A stretch of DNA of 64,000 nt from Sthenelais limicola (taxonomy: Eukaryota; Annelida; Polychaeta; Phyllodocida; Sigalionidae): contig OW804098.1 of NCBI GenBank assembly GCA_942159475.1, positions 116,595,225 to 116,659,224 of the forward strand, written 5' to 3'. A program made the translations under genes and the position numbers. Under the pieces are notes generated by a model. It was not told the DNA's origin. It was given only the letters and a program-made list of their open reading frames with translations, and did no database searches. The stretch's first letter is position 1. Each line of letters starts with the position of its first letter. This document shows positions 10,821-20,882 of the stretch, piece after piece.

Positions 10821-11095
10821 TATATGTGATCCGATTTAGGAAAATGTGTCATAAGTCGCAAAACATGGATTTTGAGATATCACCATATTTGAAAAGAAGA
10901 GATCGAGGTGATTCCAATGATAGTAAACACTAGGACACCTTCTGAGTATTTCTATATTTTAAGTTTAGTACTTTTTTTTTTTAAAGTTTGCAATGTTTCT
11001 GGATGGGTAATTACCAGTAAAGTAACTAAATATACTCCATATTAAGGCCTTCAAAACGCAAGAATATATTTAATTCAATGCCCCGGAATTTGCGG
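10821..11095 (+). mobile_element. Family A, left two-thirds
   Basis: It starts TATATGTGATCCGATTTAGG and continues through the shared interior, then breaks off after GCCCCGGAATTTG. The usual right end is absent. A family I-like end and family G follow. Confidence 0.85.
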
Positions 11096-11100
11096 AGTAT

Positions 11101-11420
11101 ACATAGTATTCACTGACGTCACGGCGCTAGCCGCAGCTTGCCATAATGTGGGTCAACTTTAGCTGGACATGAGTGCTCCAAGCCTCAAAAATGCAGTTTT
11201 CACCTCCGAAAGTTTTAGAGAATATTATATAAAGTATGCTGATAGGTTATATGGTCATTATGGAGTGTATCATGATGGAATAATAAGTATAATTGCCATT
11301 AGCAAACATTTGAAATGGGAAATCCTGTCGATCTAGTGTCTCCCGCTATCTATGCTGCCACACATTATGGCTGCCAGTGAGGAGAGCCGCTGACTGGGGT
11401 GACGTCATGTGAATACTGTG
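11101..11420 (+). mobile_element. Family G element, complete, 320 bp
   Basis: Ends ACATAGTATTCACTGACGTC and GTGACGTCATGTGAATACTG are inverted, with TAT on each side (11098-11100 and 11421-11423). The flanks read GCGGAGTAT and TATAGGGTCTGCCTAGG, matching the uninterrupted word at 54592-54608. It therefore sits inside a family I foldback. Confidence 0.92.
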
Positions 11421-11423
11421 TAT

Positions 11424-12665
11424 AGGGTCTGCCTAGGGAGGATAAATGTACCTGGCTATAGTTCTATACGTACAGAGCGCCCTACCCCTATGTGTGTGAC
11501 TCCAAGCGAGCACCAACTTGTAAAAATAAAACCTCCGTGTACCACAAACACGCACCTCATCTCCTTAACTTTGTAAGCGGGCGATAAAGGAAGAAATGGA
11601 GGAGAAACCAGAGCCGCCATGATCCAATGTGATCTAAGGAATCGATCGCGCCTTACAAACTCTCGCCCAAGTTCACGTGCAGCACGTGAACCTCGCAGCC
11701 CGCGAGACGAGCGTCAGATGCGAGAAGATGAGTAAATGATCCGCAACTTTTACTTCTCATACACTAACAATGAACCTGTATACGAGATCTTAGCCTATTG
11801 TCGACCGACCGCGCCCCGGAGGACAGAAATCACAGGAAGAAACAAAAGATGTAAACGCAAACCGGCTCGGTGTCATTTTACGACATCGCCCCTTTACAAA
11901 AACAATTTTTTTAAAAAGGAGCAGACGATAAGATGATCAATGGGAGTTGTGGTGTATGTACACACACGTATATCATCAATATTCCCGCCCTTTGGCGAGG
12001 CAATGTGTTGTTCTTTCTTCTTCAAAGGAACAATTGCGGAATGAAAGCGAGCTGGGTAAATTATTAATATGATTGTTAAAGGTGAAGAATGATGTGTATT
12101 GTAGGAATCTGGCGGATCGCCTTGCCTAAAGGCATCCCCAGGGGTTTTAGGAGAAGTTCATTGGGCTTCTGATGTAACACAGCGCCGTTCATCGGAGCTT
12201 TTACGCATAAAACCCGGCCAGCATATTTGCTGATAGCGCGGTTGCTTACAAACAATTCCCATTATCTGCGCAAAACTCATTGTTGCAAGGGTGAATTATT
12301 AATAGACGTTTAGGTTACCATGGTGCTCTATCAGAATCTTCCTTTTGTTACGACATCGAGGCGTCGGGTGACGTCACGATCGTGCAGACGATCAGGTTGT
12401 GAAAGCGCGCGCTTTGCAGAGAGTTTTAGCACCGGTTCAACTTTGGGTTTATTCGTCCATAATTCATCTGCGTTTTACTGGCTTCCCATTCTTCCTGACT
12501 AATTAATGTGTCTAGGTAAGATAAAATGCACTTGAAAGAGATTAATGACAAAAGATGGGAGAGCTGCTAAACTTTCTTTATCATTGTAAAAGACAGAGCA
12601 GAATCCAGGGTATGAGATTGGGGCGGGGGGCAGCGGGGAGGGGGGTCTCCAGTTCTCACACCTCT
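11424..12665. other. Repeat-free island with motif-rich core
   Basis: Apart from the family I remnant at 11424-11442 (CTGCCTAGGGAGGAT), no repeat is recognised. Frames at 11736-11936 and 12320-12502 have no known domain; the second begins with a good Kozak context (ACCATGG). The block at about 12000-12330 holds AACAATTGCGG, AACAATTCCC, CTCATTGTTGC and GAATTATTAATAG words. It is a candidate non-coding regulatory element, by inference only. Confidence 0.4.
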
Positions 12666-12849
12666 AAACTAGGCTCAGAGCTGAGAGAGACCTTCCAAAC
12701 TGAGGCAGAGCCTCTCGCTCCAAACCGCAGAATTCCATTAGAATCCCCTTAAGACGCTTGCTCCAGGTCGGGGAAAGCCATTAGCGCAGTAGGCGTCCAA
12801 TCACTGACATACATTCATATCTGATCTGAGAGGCTTTGAGCCTAGACTG
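12666..12849 (+). mobile_element. Family E element
   Basis: It starts AACTAGGCTCAGAG and ends GAGCCTAGACTG followed by TA. It includes the family signature AGCGCAGTAGGCGTCCAATC. Confidence 0.85.
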
Positions 12850-13923
12850 TATGTAAGTTTTAATTTGACTCACTAAACGTGGTCATTCTTAAAGAAGATA
12901 TATATAACCATGTATCTCAATTGTATACAACTGACGCACCAATATCAAATATTATGAAGATTCTGTGAAAGAAAGAATCCAATTCTTTCAAAACGTATCT
13001 CAATGTCTAATAACATCTTGAACCAGAAAGTGTATTTAATAATATCTATTAAAATACATTTCTATATCTTTATTGTAACTTTGTAAAGGATTGTATATCC
13101 ATATTTGAACCTCTACGTAGGAGGATACTTCTCTGATAACGCGTTTTCTGTCCTAAAATTACTGTTATATTTTAAATGGAGTTAGCAAAAATAAAACTCT
13201 TCTTACTTATGTGAGATATGAGCTATTATTGAATCACACTATACTCAAACTTCTTCAATACTTCTATGCGTAATGAAATATACTAGCCAGGTTTCTTTTT
13301 CACCCCATCCCATCTCATCACATTATTTCCTCAACTTCTCATTAAACCAAACTTAAAATGTCACCATAATCTTGTAAAGATAAGATAACAAGAAGAAATT
13401 GTATCTTGAACGAGGTTAAAACAACTTTCTTTGATTTAATCACAACTTTTGTAAAGAATAAAGCACTTTCTCACCCTAAACGGGTGAGAGTGTTCATTAT
13501 GTATCAAATATAATAATTATAAGAAAAGGTTGGCTTTCCACTATTGCGGACTGACGTCAGAAATAGTTTGCCAATAGGAAGGTGGAGTCATGATACAGAC
13601 TGTGATAGACCCTATGCACCATGGGTCGATGTATATAGACTAGGTATATCACTAGCCATAGGCGATAGGTAAATGAAGTAGTATATGAAAATGTATGACC
13701 TATCATGGCACCACATACATTATAAGCAAGGAAAAATAGTTTACCGTAGGCCCTTTTATAAGCTCAGGCTTGTATTTTTCTCGACCTCCCTTAGCCCCGG
13801 CGTGCAATTGATAAAGGCTTTAATCGTGAATTCAATTTTAGAGCATTTTATTTTCTCATCCCGGCCTGTATTCGAGATAGGCTTTAAAACAGGTCCAGGC
13901 CGGCTTACAAAGGGGCCACGACT
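12850..13923. other. AT-rich unique stretch
   Basis: I recognise no gene or repeat family. The 80-aa frame at 13685-13927 has no domain and ends in a D-family remnant. Confidence 0.45.
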
Positions 13924-13969
13924 GTAGCAAGGAACATCTTAAGTAAGGATTTCTTATGCAACAGGCCCC
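13924..13969 (+). mobile_element. Family D right-end fragment
   Basis: AAGTAAGGATTTCTTATGCA followed by ACAGGCCCC matches the right arm of the D element at 63330-63895. Confidence 0.7.
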
Positions 13970-14058
13970 TTCCCTTCCCTTCGTTTTGGGCCAAGGATTT
14001 AAAGAATACCTCAGAAAGGTCATATGCACCAAAATAATAACCTTCCTCTCCAGACAAC

Positions 14059-14409
14059 AATAGGGGAATTGCATGTCCGCCATCTTGAATCGTGATTGGC
14101 ATGGAATTATGGGAGTTGTATGTCAGTATAAAAGCTGTAGCGAACATGTTATGTTCAGCATGGAATATTTAACATTGATCTAGTGTCAAAAGCCATGTGT
14201 TTTACATGTTTCCATTAAACACAACTTCATCTTTCCCATCATGCATTTGGTTTAAATATAAATCGTTTATAGAAGATATCATATTAGTGAAAACGTTCTT
14301 GCATTTTCGAGAAAATTGTTACAAAGTTTTTGTATGTCAGATTTGAACTGAATTCATCCCAGCATGCACTGTCGTAGACATGAGCAGGGAGACATGCAAA
14401 TCCCCTATT
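14059..14409 (+). mobile_element. Family F element, complete, about 350 bp
   Basis: The left end AATAGGGGAATTGCATGT and right end ACATGCAAATCCCCTATT are inverted repeats. The interior shares the CCATCATGCATTTGG and CCCAGCATGCACTG blocks with the other copies. This copy defines both ends of the family. Confidence 0.92.
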
Positions 14410-14596
14410 GGATATATAATACTACTGACTGAGCAAATCCCCTATAGAAGTGGTTACTTGCACGAGGTGCTTCAATTAGGAAGACATTTCTACTGAAGGA
14501 TTAGAAATTTTTCTTAAAAATAGCTCAAATTAAACTATTCAAGACTCCTTAAATATTTAACAACATGCATTGACGAGGTTTTTCTAATACCACATG

Positions 14597-15007
14597 TGTG
14601 ATATGTTTGAGGAAAATGAGTGACAAGTTGCAAAGAAATAGATTTTGAGACATCATTATATTTGAAAAGATGGTATCAAGCCGATTCTAAAGATCGTAAA
14701 CATTATGACATCTAAAAGGTATTTTTTATATTTTTAGCTTGATATTTTTATTATTGAAAAAAATATTTCTATAGAAATATAGGTCGACAATTATTAGTAA
14801 ATAAGCCAAATATGCTCCACAGAATAGCCTTAGAAATATGCAAGGATATACTTAATACACAGTCTAGAAATTTGGCACATGTAGACCACAAGGACTAGAC
14901 ACCCCAAAAATGAAAACATTCCAATAAAGAGATAATAATATATTTAAATGGCTTTAAATATATCAATTTTGCTACTTGTGACTCATTTTCCTGTAACAGA
15001 TCACATT
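14597..15007 (+). mobile_element. Family A element, about 410 bp
   Basis: It starts TGTGATATGTTTGAGGAAAA and ends CTTGTGACTCATTTTCCTGT then AACAGATCAC. The order matches the family, with moderate divergence. Confidence 0.88.
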
Positions 15008-15194
15008 TTACCTTTGATTTCTAAGCCATTATGTAGTAAATGTGTTTTAGAAATGTACATTTAGCTGCGGTAACATTAGGGGTTTACAGTAACACTTTAA
15101 AGGGCTTTGTCAAGATGTGTGATCGGATCAGAGCTGCAGAAATTGTACAACTGGCCTTTACAATCCTCTCAAATAACCCAGATCTAGGACAAAA

Positions 15195-15755
15195 TGTAAT
15201 GTGTCACAGAAAAATGAGTCACAAGTCGCAAATATATTTTTCAAATGTTTTTACACGAGGACCCATGCTCGGGAAATTTATATTTCTTGGGTGGCTATCG
15301 CTGCTAATAGCATAAATTACAGTCATGTACTAAATTTTGGGACTGTGTATTGAATATATCTATGCATTTCTGAGGTTAACCCAAGGAGTACTTATCAGAT
15401 GTCTAATTAATGTTTACCATCATTGAAATCCGCTTTATCGCATCTTTTCAAATCTGATGATATCTCATAAATCCTTTTTTTTTAGACATGTGGCTCATTT
15501 TCCTGACAAATTGGGATATCATCATATTTGAAAAGATGAGATCAGGCCTATTCCAATGATAGTAGGACATCTAATAAGTGCTTCTATATTTTAAGTTTGA
15601 TATTTCTAGTTTTCAAAAAAAAGTTTGCAATATTTCTGGGTGGATATTTACTAGTAAAGTAGCTAATATACTCCATAAGATGACCTTGAAATGACCAAGA
15701 AATGCATATGGATATACTAACAACTTGTGACTTATTGTTCTGTAAAACATCCGAA
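15195..15755 (+). mobile_element. Two joined family A pieces
   Basis: The first piece (15195-15508) has a left end AATGTGTCACAGAAAAATGA and reaches a right-like end near TGGCTCATTTTCCTGAC. The second (15509-15755) starts internally at GATATCATCATATTTGAAAA and ends in a decayed CTTGTGACTTATTGTTCTGT. The arrangement suggests tandem insertion or unequal exchange. Confidence 0.75.
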
Positions 15756-15779
15756 ATAAACAGTTCAAAATAACCGAAC

Positions 15780-15915
15780 AAACCTTTTAAAATGAACGCA
15801 ATACCAAATGTACTTAGATATAACTAATGTTTATCATTTTCGACCTAATTTAGCAGAATTTGTTAAATGTGTAGGGCTGCCAATTATCCATTTTCTGACG
15901 CCCAGACCCGTGTGT
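15780..15915 (-). mobile_element. Decayed family B fragment
   Basis: It contains CAATACCAAATGTACTTAG and CTGCCAATTATCCATTTTCT, which match family B in reverse orientation. The left end is lost. Confidence 0.55.
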
Positions 15916-16057
15916 GGTGAAAGACACAAGTCTTGCACGGAGTAGATTGACTGGGTGGGCTTTGTACCCAACAATGGCGGCGGTAACGGTTTGTAAAGAA
16001 GGTGTTAAACAAAGACACAATGTTTGAATGAAGATTTGTGCAGGAACAGATCTTATA

Positions 16058-16190
16058 GTACGTGATGTGTTACAGGAAATGAGTCACTAGTCGCAAAATG
16101 GATATTTTTCAACGTAATTTATCTACAGGAACCCTTGCTCAGAACGGTGTCAATCTTGAGGCGCTTAGTGATTTTGATTTTCGATTTGAA
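16058..16190 (+). mobile_element. Family A left-end fragment
   Basis: CGTGATGTGTTACAGGAAAT followed by GAGTCACTAGTCGCAAAATG, ending in the middle of the usual interior. Confidence 0.8.
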
Positions 16191-16196
16191 AAGTAT

Positions 16197-16612
16197 TTGT
16201 GATGTGTTTAAGGAAAATGAGTAATAAGTCGCAAAAAATAGATTTTGAGATACCATTATATTTGAATAGATGAGATCAAACCAATTCCAATGATAGTAAA
16301 CAGTCTCATAATCTAATAAGTATTTCTAGTTTTTAAATTTCATATTTCCGTTTTTGAAAAAAAAAAGGTTTCCAATATTTCTTGGAGTCAAGAAACAGTA
16401 AAGTAACTAAATATACTCCATATGAGGACCTTTAAAACGAAAGGATATAATACATAGATTGTCTTGTAATTTGATACATCGATTGACATAACTATAAGTG
16501 ACACATTCTCCAAAAATCAGAAGATTCCAATGATGTGATCTTGTGAAAAAAACGATTTGAAAAATATCAATTTTGCGACTTATGACTCATTTTCCTGAAA
16601 TACATCACAATT
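16197..16612 (+). mobile_element. Family A element, complete
   Basis: It begins TTGTGATGTGTTTAAGGAAA and ends ACTCATTTTCCTGAAATACA then TCACA. It closely resembles the copies at 5765 and 49399, so these form a sub-group. Confidence 0.9.
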
Positions 16613-16728
16613 ATTGATGTAAACCACTAAGGGAGTTCATGTGTCAGTTAATGGTCACTTCACTCACCAGATGGCCTCGTAGTTCTACAAGACGCTCACT
16701 GGGTGGAGTGAGTGGACAGCCTGTTGAT

Positions 16729-16963
16729 GGGTCAAATTTTCGAAAATGTCCAATTGGCAGCTGTACACATTTAGTAAATTCTACTAAATTAGGCTGCAAT
16801 TTGGTTAATACTATGTAAATTCGGGTATATTCGGCATTGCATTGATTCTAGCAATCCATTTGGTTAGGTTGAACTGTATTTTGAACTTTATTTTCGTCTG
16901 AAATTTGGGTTATTTGAGAGAATTGGTGAAGGTGAATTGTACATTTTTTCGCGACTTCACCCA
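16729..16963 (+). mobile_element. Family B element, about 235 bp
   Basis: It starts GGGTCAAATTTTCGAAAATG and ends in a diverged TTTCGCGACTTCACCCA. The interior AGGCTGCAATTTGGTTAATA matches the family. Confidence 0.88.
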
Positions 16964-16997
16964 TATACCTGATCACGTATTATATCTGGCAATAGGT

Positions 16998-17143
16998 GGG
17001 AGTGAGATTGGTTGCTTTACGCCCTTATCAACACATTTAATATGGTTCTATCAAGGGCGGGAGAGCTGAGAGGGAGGCAGTTTATGATCATGCCCAGGAA
17101 ATAGAGATAGAGAAGAAGGAAGAGAGAGACAGGAAAGACCTAA
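16998..17143 (-). mobile_element. SINE-like repeat, family H
   Basis: It contains GGGAGTGAGATTGGTTGCTT, TACGCCCTTATCAACACATT and TTTATGATCATGCCCAGG. The same text in the opposite orientation occurs at 31655-31810 and 54161-54345. A TTTACGCC core with GAGTGAG at one end is reminiscent of short retroposons in molluscs. No tRNA-like A and B boxes were found, so the class is uncertain. Confidence 0.6.
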
Positions 17144-17287
17144 GGCCTGTTGTATAAACTACGGAAAGGAATGGTGTTGTGGGAACGACAAGTTTCTCTT
17201 TCTACAATATACAAGTTTGTATTATCATGATGATTGTGTTATCGCCTGTTATTATCTAAATTCACGCGCATGTCTAAACATCCTGAC

Positions 17288-19690
17288 ATTTCTTGCCATT
17301 TTTAATATCAAACGACCAGTTTGGGTTCGTTAAAGGTAGATTTATTGGAACGGCGATCCGAAAGGTGGATGATGTAATTTCCTTTTTAGAGTGGTCAGAG
17401 AGAGACGGTTTAATAGCTTCGCTCGACTTTACAAAGGCGTATGACTCCATAAGCTGGAGTTTCTTGAGGGCGGCCCTAAAATCTTACAACATCAATGAAG
17501 AATATATCTCATGGGTGGAAACTCTATTGTATGAATCCAAGAGCACTTTCTGTAATAACGGTTGGTCGTCCCCCTGGTTTGATGTCCACAGAGGCATGAA
17601 GCAGGGGGACCCAATCTCATCTTTGCTCTTCACCCTAGTGGTAGAGAAACTAGCCGAGGTGATAAGAAATGATATAAATATAGAAGGTATTAGAGTAGGA
17701 GAGAAAGAAGAAAAGATTGTTCAATTCGCCGACGATTTAACCCTCATTGTAAAAAATGAGAACTCTCTGTTAAAGGCTATAGATGTTATAAGCAAATTTT
17801 CAGCTGCCTCAGGGCTTATATTGAACCCCTCTAAGTCCAAAGGTCTCATAGTGGGTAACATTAAAATTTCTGACCCTAAAACAGCCCAAATCGACTGGGG
17901 AAGTAGAATGAAAATCCTCGGCGTCACCCTGTTGTGCCCCAGAGATGAAAAAATAATGAGTAAAATCAACTGTGAAGATATCTTGGGAAAAGTGAAAGAT
18001 ACTATTAATCAATGGAATAATAGATTCTTAACAATTAAAGGAAGAGTGGTGGTATGTAATACATTTCTCCTCCCATTATTTCAGCACGTATTGTCATGTA
18101 TAACCCTTACAAAAGATCTATTCAGAGAGGTAAACCGGCTGATGTTTGAATTTATATGGAAAAAAAAGGGTCCTAAGATTAGTAGAGAATTCTTGGCCCA
18201 AAAAATAGAAAACGGTGGTTTAAACCTTAGGTTAATAGAAGAAGTCTATGAGACCAACCGCATTATGTGGGTCAAAAGAATCCTCCTAGGGAGAAATAAC
18301 GGGTGGTATGACGCAATTGAAGCCCATGCAGGCAGATCAATCGAGGACGTCTTCTTGTCTAGGTACAAGCCCCCCAAACCACTGAATAAGTTCTATGAAG
18401 AAATTTTTAGAGTTTGGGACAAGGTCTACTATAAACACTCTCCAACCAATGTGAATGAAGTCCTTCGAGAACGGCTGTGGAATAACAGACATATAAAATT
18501 CAAAGGAGTTATGCTTCATTGGAAGAAGTGGGAACAGGTTGGAATTTTCACTGTAGGGGACATCGTGCAGGAAAACGGATTTATCATGCCTACTAGAGAT
18601 ATCATAAAATACTTTAGCTTCCTTCCTAATGCTTTGCAAAGGGTTCAGTTAAGAACAGCCATCCCTGATAAATGGCTGCGAATGGTTAGAGAGAACGAAG
18701 CCGGTCTTGAAAATGGGTCAGTTAACATTAATATAAGGGGGTGTAAAATTAGCATTATAAAATGCAACGCCAAACAGATATATAACGAACTAATCCTTAA
18801 CCGAAAGGTAAAAAGAAAGAAACTTGATCACTGGCAGGAGGATTTACGCCTCAACGAGACTCAATTCAATAAAATCGACTGGAAGGAAACTTTCAAACTA
18901 CCTTGTATAACTACCCCAGAAACAAGATTACAGCAGTTCCAATACAGGCTAATTCATAGAACTATCACTTGTGGTGAATACCTAAAAAACATTGGTGTTG
19001 CTAAAAATGATAAATGCTCAATTTGTAAAAAAAAAAAGGATGATGTTGTCCACTTTTTTATACTGTGTGATAGAGCCCACAGACTGTGGGAATTCTTACT
19101 CCAATGGATAAGAGATAGTGGCTATCTGAATGAGGGGAAAAATGGTGAAAAACTGGTACACACAAAGGGAGGAAAGATTGTGTTGAATTATGTACAGATA
19201 ATGTTTGGGGTTGAACATGTGAACCTTAATACAAGGATGATAAACTGGTTATTCTTACAAACTAAAGCGTTTATTCACAGAGTCAAGTTGTTCGAAAAAG
19301 GGGCCTTCTCCCCTCAATATCTAATGAGTGAACTGAGAATGAGAGTATCAGTGGTAATACACGCACAGATAATTAATGCTGTTAACAAAAAAGAAAGTGC
19401 CATTTGGAGAAGACTAAAAGAAGACATCAACGAAACTCTAGAAATGTTTAAATCCTAGAATAATCCCTCCAACGTGTGAGTGAATAAATAATGTACTCCA
19501 TCTAACTGACATTCTAACACAAGATCTACTCGCCATTGTATTATTTCTTCTCAAAATCTTGCCATGTTCATTTTTACTCTAAGTCTTATCACTTCCAAAA
19601 AAATGGAATAAAAAATGTTATCATAATATGTCTTAGCATGTATGGAGCCAAGAAGGCAGGAAACTGAATAAAAACGTTTAGCAAAAACAA
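17288..19690 (+). mobile_element. 5'-truncated L1/Tx1-like LINE insertion
   Basis: The insertion is bounded by a 12-base direct repeat AAACATCCTGAC at 17276-17287 and 19691-19702, the expected target-site duplication. The element begins directly within the reverse-transcriptase domain, so the promoter, ORF1 and endonuclease are missing, as is usual when target-primed reverse transcription stops early. The 3' part has a UTR of about 230 bases ending in an A-rich GCAAAAACAAA tail. The open frame without stops suggests a fairly recent event. Confidence 0.95.
17290..19458 (+). CDS. LINE ORF2 fragment: reverse transcriptase and zinc-knuckle C-terminus
   Basis: This 5'-truncated frame encodes about 720 residues of a non-LTR retrotransposon polymerase. 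The family makes cDNA at a nicked chromosomal target. Counting from the TTG at 17293, residues 10-19 (FGFVKGRFIG) form an early RT block. LDFTKAYDS carries catalytic Asp45. RGMKQGDPISSLLF lies at 100-113, and FADD at 145-148 holds the other catalytic Asp pair. A thumb/connection region follows. At 575-592 a CX2C-X8-H-X4-C knuckle (CSIC...HFFILC) is the zf-RVT type seen in L1/Tx1-like and related LINEs. There is no ATG, and a stop codon lies in the target duplication just upstream. The apurinic-type endonuclease is absent. The frame survives an A11 run near 19027. The copy cannot be autonomous. Clade assignment (L1/Tx1-like) is by motif style only. Confidence 0.93.
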   Translation, partial: FLPFLISNDQFGFVKGRFIGTAIRKVDDVISFLEWSERDGLIASLDFTKAYDSISWSFLRAALKSYNINEEYISWVETLLYESKSTFCNNGWSSPWFDVHRGMKQGDPISSLLFTLVVEKLAEVIRNDINIEGIRVGEKEEKIVQFADDLTLIVKNENSLLKAIDVISKFSAASGLILNPSKSKGLIVGNIKISDPKTAQIDWGSRMKILGVTLLCPRDEKIMSKINCEDILGKVKDTINQWNNRFLTIKGRVVVCNTFLLPLFQHVLSCITLTKDLFREVNRLMFEFIWKKKGPKISREFLAQKIENGGLNLRLIEEVYETNRIMWVKRILLGRNNGWYDAIEAHAGRSIEDVFLSRYKPPKPLNKFYEEIFRVWDKVYYKHSPTNVNEVLRERLWNNRHIKFKGVMLHWKKWEQVGIFTVGDIVQENGFIMPTRDIIKYFSFLPNALQRVQLRTAIPDKWLRMVRENEAGLENGSVNINIRGCKISIIKCNAKQIYNELILNRKVKRKKLDHWQEDLRLNETQFNKIDWKETFKLPCITTPETRLQQFQYRLIHRTITCGEYLKNIGVAKNDKCSICKKKKDDVVHFFILCDRAHRLWEFLLQWIRDSGYLNEGKNGEKLVHTKGGKIVLNYVQIMFGVEHVNLNTRMINWLFLQTKAFIHRVKLFEKGAFSPQYLMSELRMRVSVVIHAQIINAVNKKESAIWRRLKEDINETLEMFKS

Positions 19691-19702
19691 AAACATCCTG
19701 AC

Positions 19703-20119
19703 TTAGCGAGTATCGCTGGATACAGTCTCCATAAACACTATGTATCAATTTGTATTTCACTTTCTCTCATGGTTATTCATCAGATATCACCGCCTACATT
19801 CCCCCAAATAAGCCATTGTGCGAGTGGCTAGCGTGTGATCTAAAATAAACTTCATTGACGGAAATCATCTAACTTAAAATTATAACTTTAGTGTATGTAG
19901 TTTATCCATGTTTTGATCTTGTGTACATGAGAATATCGGGTCTTCCGAAATTGTATCGCAATAAAATTTCTTAACAAAAACAAAACAACAGAGTCCTTCT
20001 ACGTTTCATCATTCCCAGCTGAAGTAAGGGGAAAAGTTGCATGAATTCCAACACACAATTCTCCTTTCCTTAGCTTATACAACACTCCCCCGGTTCTAGG
20101 CAAAAGAAACAATTTTAAA
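19703..20119. other. Right half of the D-like element and flanks
   Basis: There is no gene. A second A-rich word TTCTTAACAAAAACAAAACA near 19967-19986 resembles the LINE tail and may be the end of another, older retroposed fragment. Confidence 0.35.
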
Positions 20120-20284
20120 TTTAAGAGTTTTCTGTTTAGGAAGACTCGTTTTTCTGCTTTAATTTTTTTTTTGTCAAAAAAAACTTAAAAAAAAATAGGG
20201 AACGTCAAACAAGCTTTTAGGTTGGGTAAGTTTTTCTATAGGTGTGAGTGGGGGGAGGGGGGAGTGATAAATCAGAAACAGGCC
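20120..20284 (+). mobile_element. Family C, 3' part, decayed
   Basis: It shares TTTAGGAAGACTCGTTTTTC, TTTTTTTGTCAAAAAA and the end TAAATCAGAAACAGGCCT with the other C copies. The left half is missing. Confidence 0.65.
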
Positions 20285-20289
20285 TCTCC

Positions 20290-20660
20290 CTGTCCCTCTT
20301 TCTCTCTCTCTCTCCCTCTCTGTCTCTCCTCTTCCTCTGTCTCTCTTTCTCTCCTCTCCCCGGCCTCTCCCTCTCTCTGCTCTGTCTCCCACTCTCTCCC
20401 TCCTCCCTTCTCTCTCTATAGAGCTATCTTGTTACCTATCTCACATTCTCTTCCATCACCCTTATTGTCTCTCCTCTCTCTCTCTCTCTCCTTCTCTCTC
20501 TCTCTCTCTCTCTCCTTCTCTCTCTCCGTCCTTTCTTCTTTGTCTCTCTGTCTTCCACCTCTCTCCCTTACTCTAAGCTCTCTCCTTACTTCTGCTCACG
20601 CCTTGCCTGTTCCTCCTCCCCCCCGACCTCCTCCCCCCTCCCCCTCCTCACCTATACCTG
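20290..20660. repeat. CT-rich microsatellite tract
   Basis: Long CTCTCT runs with interspersed TGT and CC blocks, closing in C-rich text. The serine/leucine-rich frames on both strands are composition artefacts. Confidence 0.92.
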
Positions 20661-20882
20661 AAACAGTAGCCAGACAGACGCGCCAAATCTCGTCTGATCT
20701 CGCTGATCCACACTGGAGACGTGAGCCTCCGTGAGGCGCCATGCTGCTCGCCCAAGTGCGCCACCTTGCGGCAAGCGGGGAGTTTACCTGAGCGACAAAT
20801 CCGCCCCCTGGCGCCGACTGGAGAGATCAGAGCGTCGCCTAGTGGACTCTGGTGCAACCACAGGAGCAGTATTAGCCCATAT
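20661..20882. other. GC-rich unique segment with CTCF-like word
   Basis: GTGCGCCACCTTGCGG at 20757-20772 reads on the minus strand as CCGCAAGGTGGCGCAC, close to the CTCF core. No gene is recognised, though overlapping frames exist on both strands. Confidence 0.4.

Larger units (their letters stand above)
17144..20089. mobile_element. Family D-like foldback carrying the LINE
   Basis: The left arm (17144 on: GGCCTGTTGTATAAACTACG) and right arm (to 20089: CCTTAGCTTATACAACACTC) are inverted relative to each other, including GTGTTGTGGG facing CCAACACAC. Between them lies the LINE at 17288-19690. About 140 bases remain on the left and 390 on the right of the LINE. The simplest reading is one older element split by the LINE. 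Confidence 0.6.

Noticed and set aside
12320..12502. 60-aa frame with good Kozak context
   Set aside because: No recognised domain and no splice or expression evidence; too short to support as a gene.
17721..18639. Minus-strand frames opposite the LINE
   Set aside because: They are shadows of the reverse-transcriptase frame with no domain of their own.
20681..20696. CGCCAAATCTCGTCTG shared with 58679-58694
   Set aside because: A 16-base match at two sites with no extended similarity is not enough to define a repeat.
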